Below, piece by piece: positions 4,882-5,123 of a stretch of DNA of 5,123 nt (the first letter of the stretch is position 1; each line of letters opens with the position of its first letter). The DNA comes from an uncultured Amaricoccus sp. (GTDB lineage Bacteria; Pseudomonadota; Alphaproteobacteria; Rhodobacterales; Rhodobacteraceae): positions 1 through 5,123 of the forward strand of contig NZ_CALLYO010000246.1 in assembly GCF_937858865.1 (NCBI RefSeq). Reading direction: 5' to 3'. The notes below the pieces were generated by a model, which saw nothing but the letters and a program-made list of their open reading frames with translations, did not search any database and had not been told where the DNA came from. Made by a program: the position numbers and the translations under genes.

Positions 4882-5123
4882 ATGAAGCTCCTCTTTCTCG
4901 GCGACGTGGTGGGCCGCAGCGGCCGGACGGCGATCGCCGAGGTGCTGCCGCGGCTGCGGCGCGACTGGGCGCTCGACTTCGTGGTGGTGAACGGCGAGAA
5001 CGCCACCGGCGGCATGGGGCTGAGCGGGGCGCATGCGGCGCTGCTCTTCGCGGCGGGGGCGGACTGCGTGACGCTCGGCGACCATGCCTTCGACCAGCGC
5101 GACATGCTCGCCTATATCGAGCA
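4882..5123 (+). CDS. ymdB: YmdB-like (TIGR00282) metallophosphoesterase, N-terminal part (partial)
   Basis: These are the first 80 codons of a calcineurin-like phosphoesterase of the YmdB/TIGR00282 family, cut by the window end (full members are about 265-280 residues). Bacillus YmdB hydrolyses 2',3'-cyclic nucleotides and affects RNA turnover and biofilm choice. Metal-site motifs are visible: GDVVGRSGR (Asp8), NGENATGGMG (Glu39, Asn40) and LGDHAFDQ (His68). Where Bacillus YmdB has Asn67 in GNH, this protein has Asp67. The start is ATG 4882, because an in-frame TAA lies at 4870-4872 and the first motif begins at residue 7. GGGAG lies only 2 nt before the start, so the ribosome site is poorly spaced. 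In related genomes this gene commonly follows the cyclo-ligase gene; here about 3.4 kb separates them. Confidence 0.9.
   Translation, partial: MKLLFLGDVVGRSGRTAIAEVLPRLRRDWALDFVVVNGENATGGMGLSGAHAALLFAAGADCVTLGDHAFDQRDMLAYIE

Noticed and set aside
3199..5085. Minus-strand frame extending the ankyrin protein upstream across lysR
   Set aside because: The part before ATG 3870 crosses the intergenic region and the antisense of a convincing LysR gene; the signal peptide marks the real start.
1..5123. CRISPR, defence system, insertion sequence, tRNA or attachment site
   Set aside because: I found no repeat array, transposase motif, tRNA-like cloverleaf or long flanking direct repeat on either strand.

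Overview
The window is very GC-rich bacterial DNA that is almost fully coding on both strands. A recognisable 6S RNA sits directly in front of a 5-formyltetrahydrofolate cyclo-ligase gene, and a YmdB-type (TIGR00282) metallophosphoesterase lies downstream. Together these suggest a high-GC alphaproteobacterium. This placement rests on gene order and composition as I recall them, not on a search.

Layout. (1) 1-131, +: the last 42 codons of a zinc-dependent homocysteine S-methyltransferase. It overlaps (2) 115-699, +: a GNAT N-acetyltransferase. (3) 704-900, +: a sigma70-like promoter followed by a 6S RNA (ssrS) whose complete fold can be traced by hand. (4) 915-1487, +: 5-formyltetrahydrofolate cyclo-ligase, starting 14 nt after the 6S closing stem. 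(5) 1456-3870, -: a tight three-gene unit read right to left. It encodes a secreted ankyrin-repeat protein, then a guanine-deaminase-like nucleoside deaminase, then a CynX/NimT-family MFS transporter. The transporter gene runs tail-to-tail 32 bp into the cyclo-ligase gene. (6) 3871-3981: a short intergenic region, partly AT-rich, with dyads and a lysR promoter. (7) 3982-4833, +: a LysR-family regulator diverging from the three-gene unit. (8) 4882-5123, +: the first 80 codons of the YmdB-like metallophosphoesterase, cut by the window edge.

How the parts may work together. 6S RNA, cyclo-ligase and YmdB-like phosphoesterase look like a housekeeping neighbourhood (RNA polymerase regulation, folate salvage, cyclic-nucleotide/RNA metabolism). 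The LysR-ankyrin-deaminase-transporter block between the last two looks like an inserted accessory module. The arrangement suggests an inducible unit in which LysR senses a small nitrogenous compound and controls its own gene and the divergent operon, the deaminase converts an amino-bearing heterocycle, and the CynX-like carrier moves the substrate, product or an anion. The substrate is unknown, and the role of a periplasmic ankyrin protein in the unit is unexplained. This block is the best candidate for something undescribed. There are no CRISPR arrays, transposases, tRNAs or rRNAs in the window.
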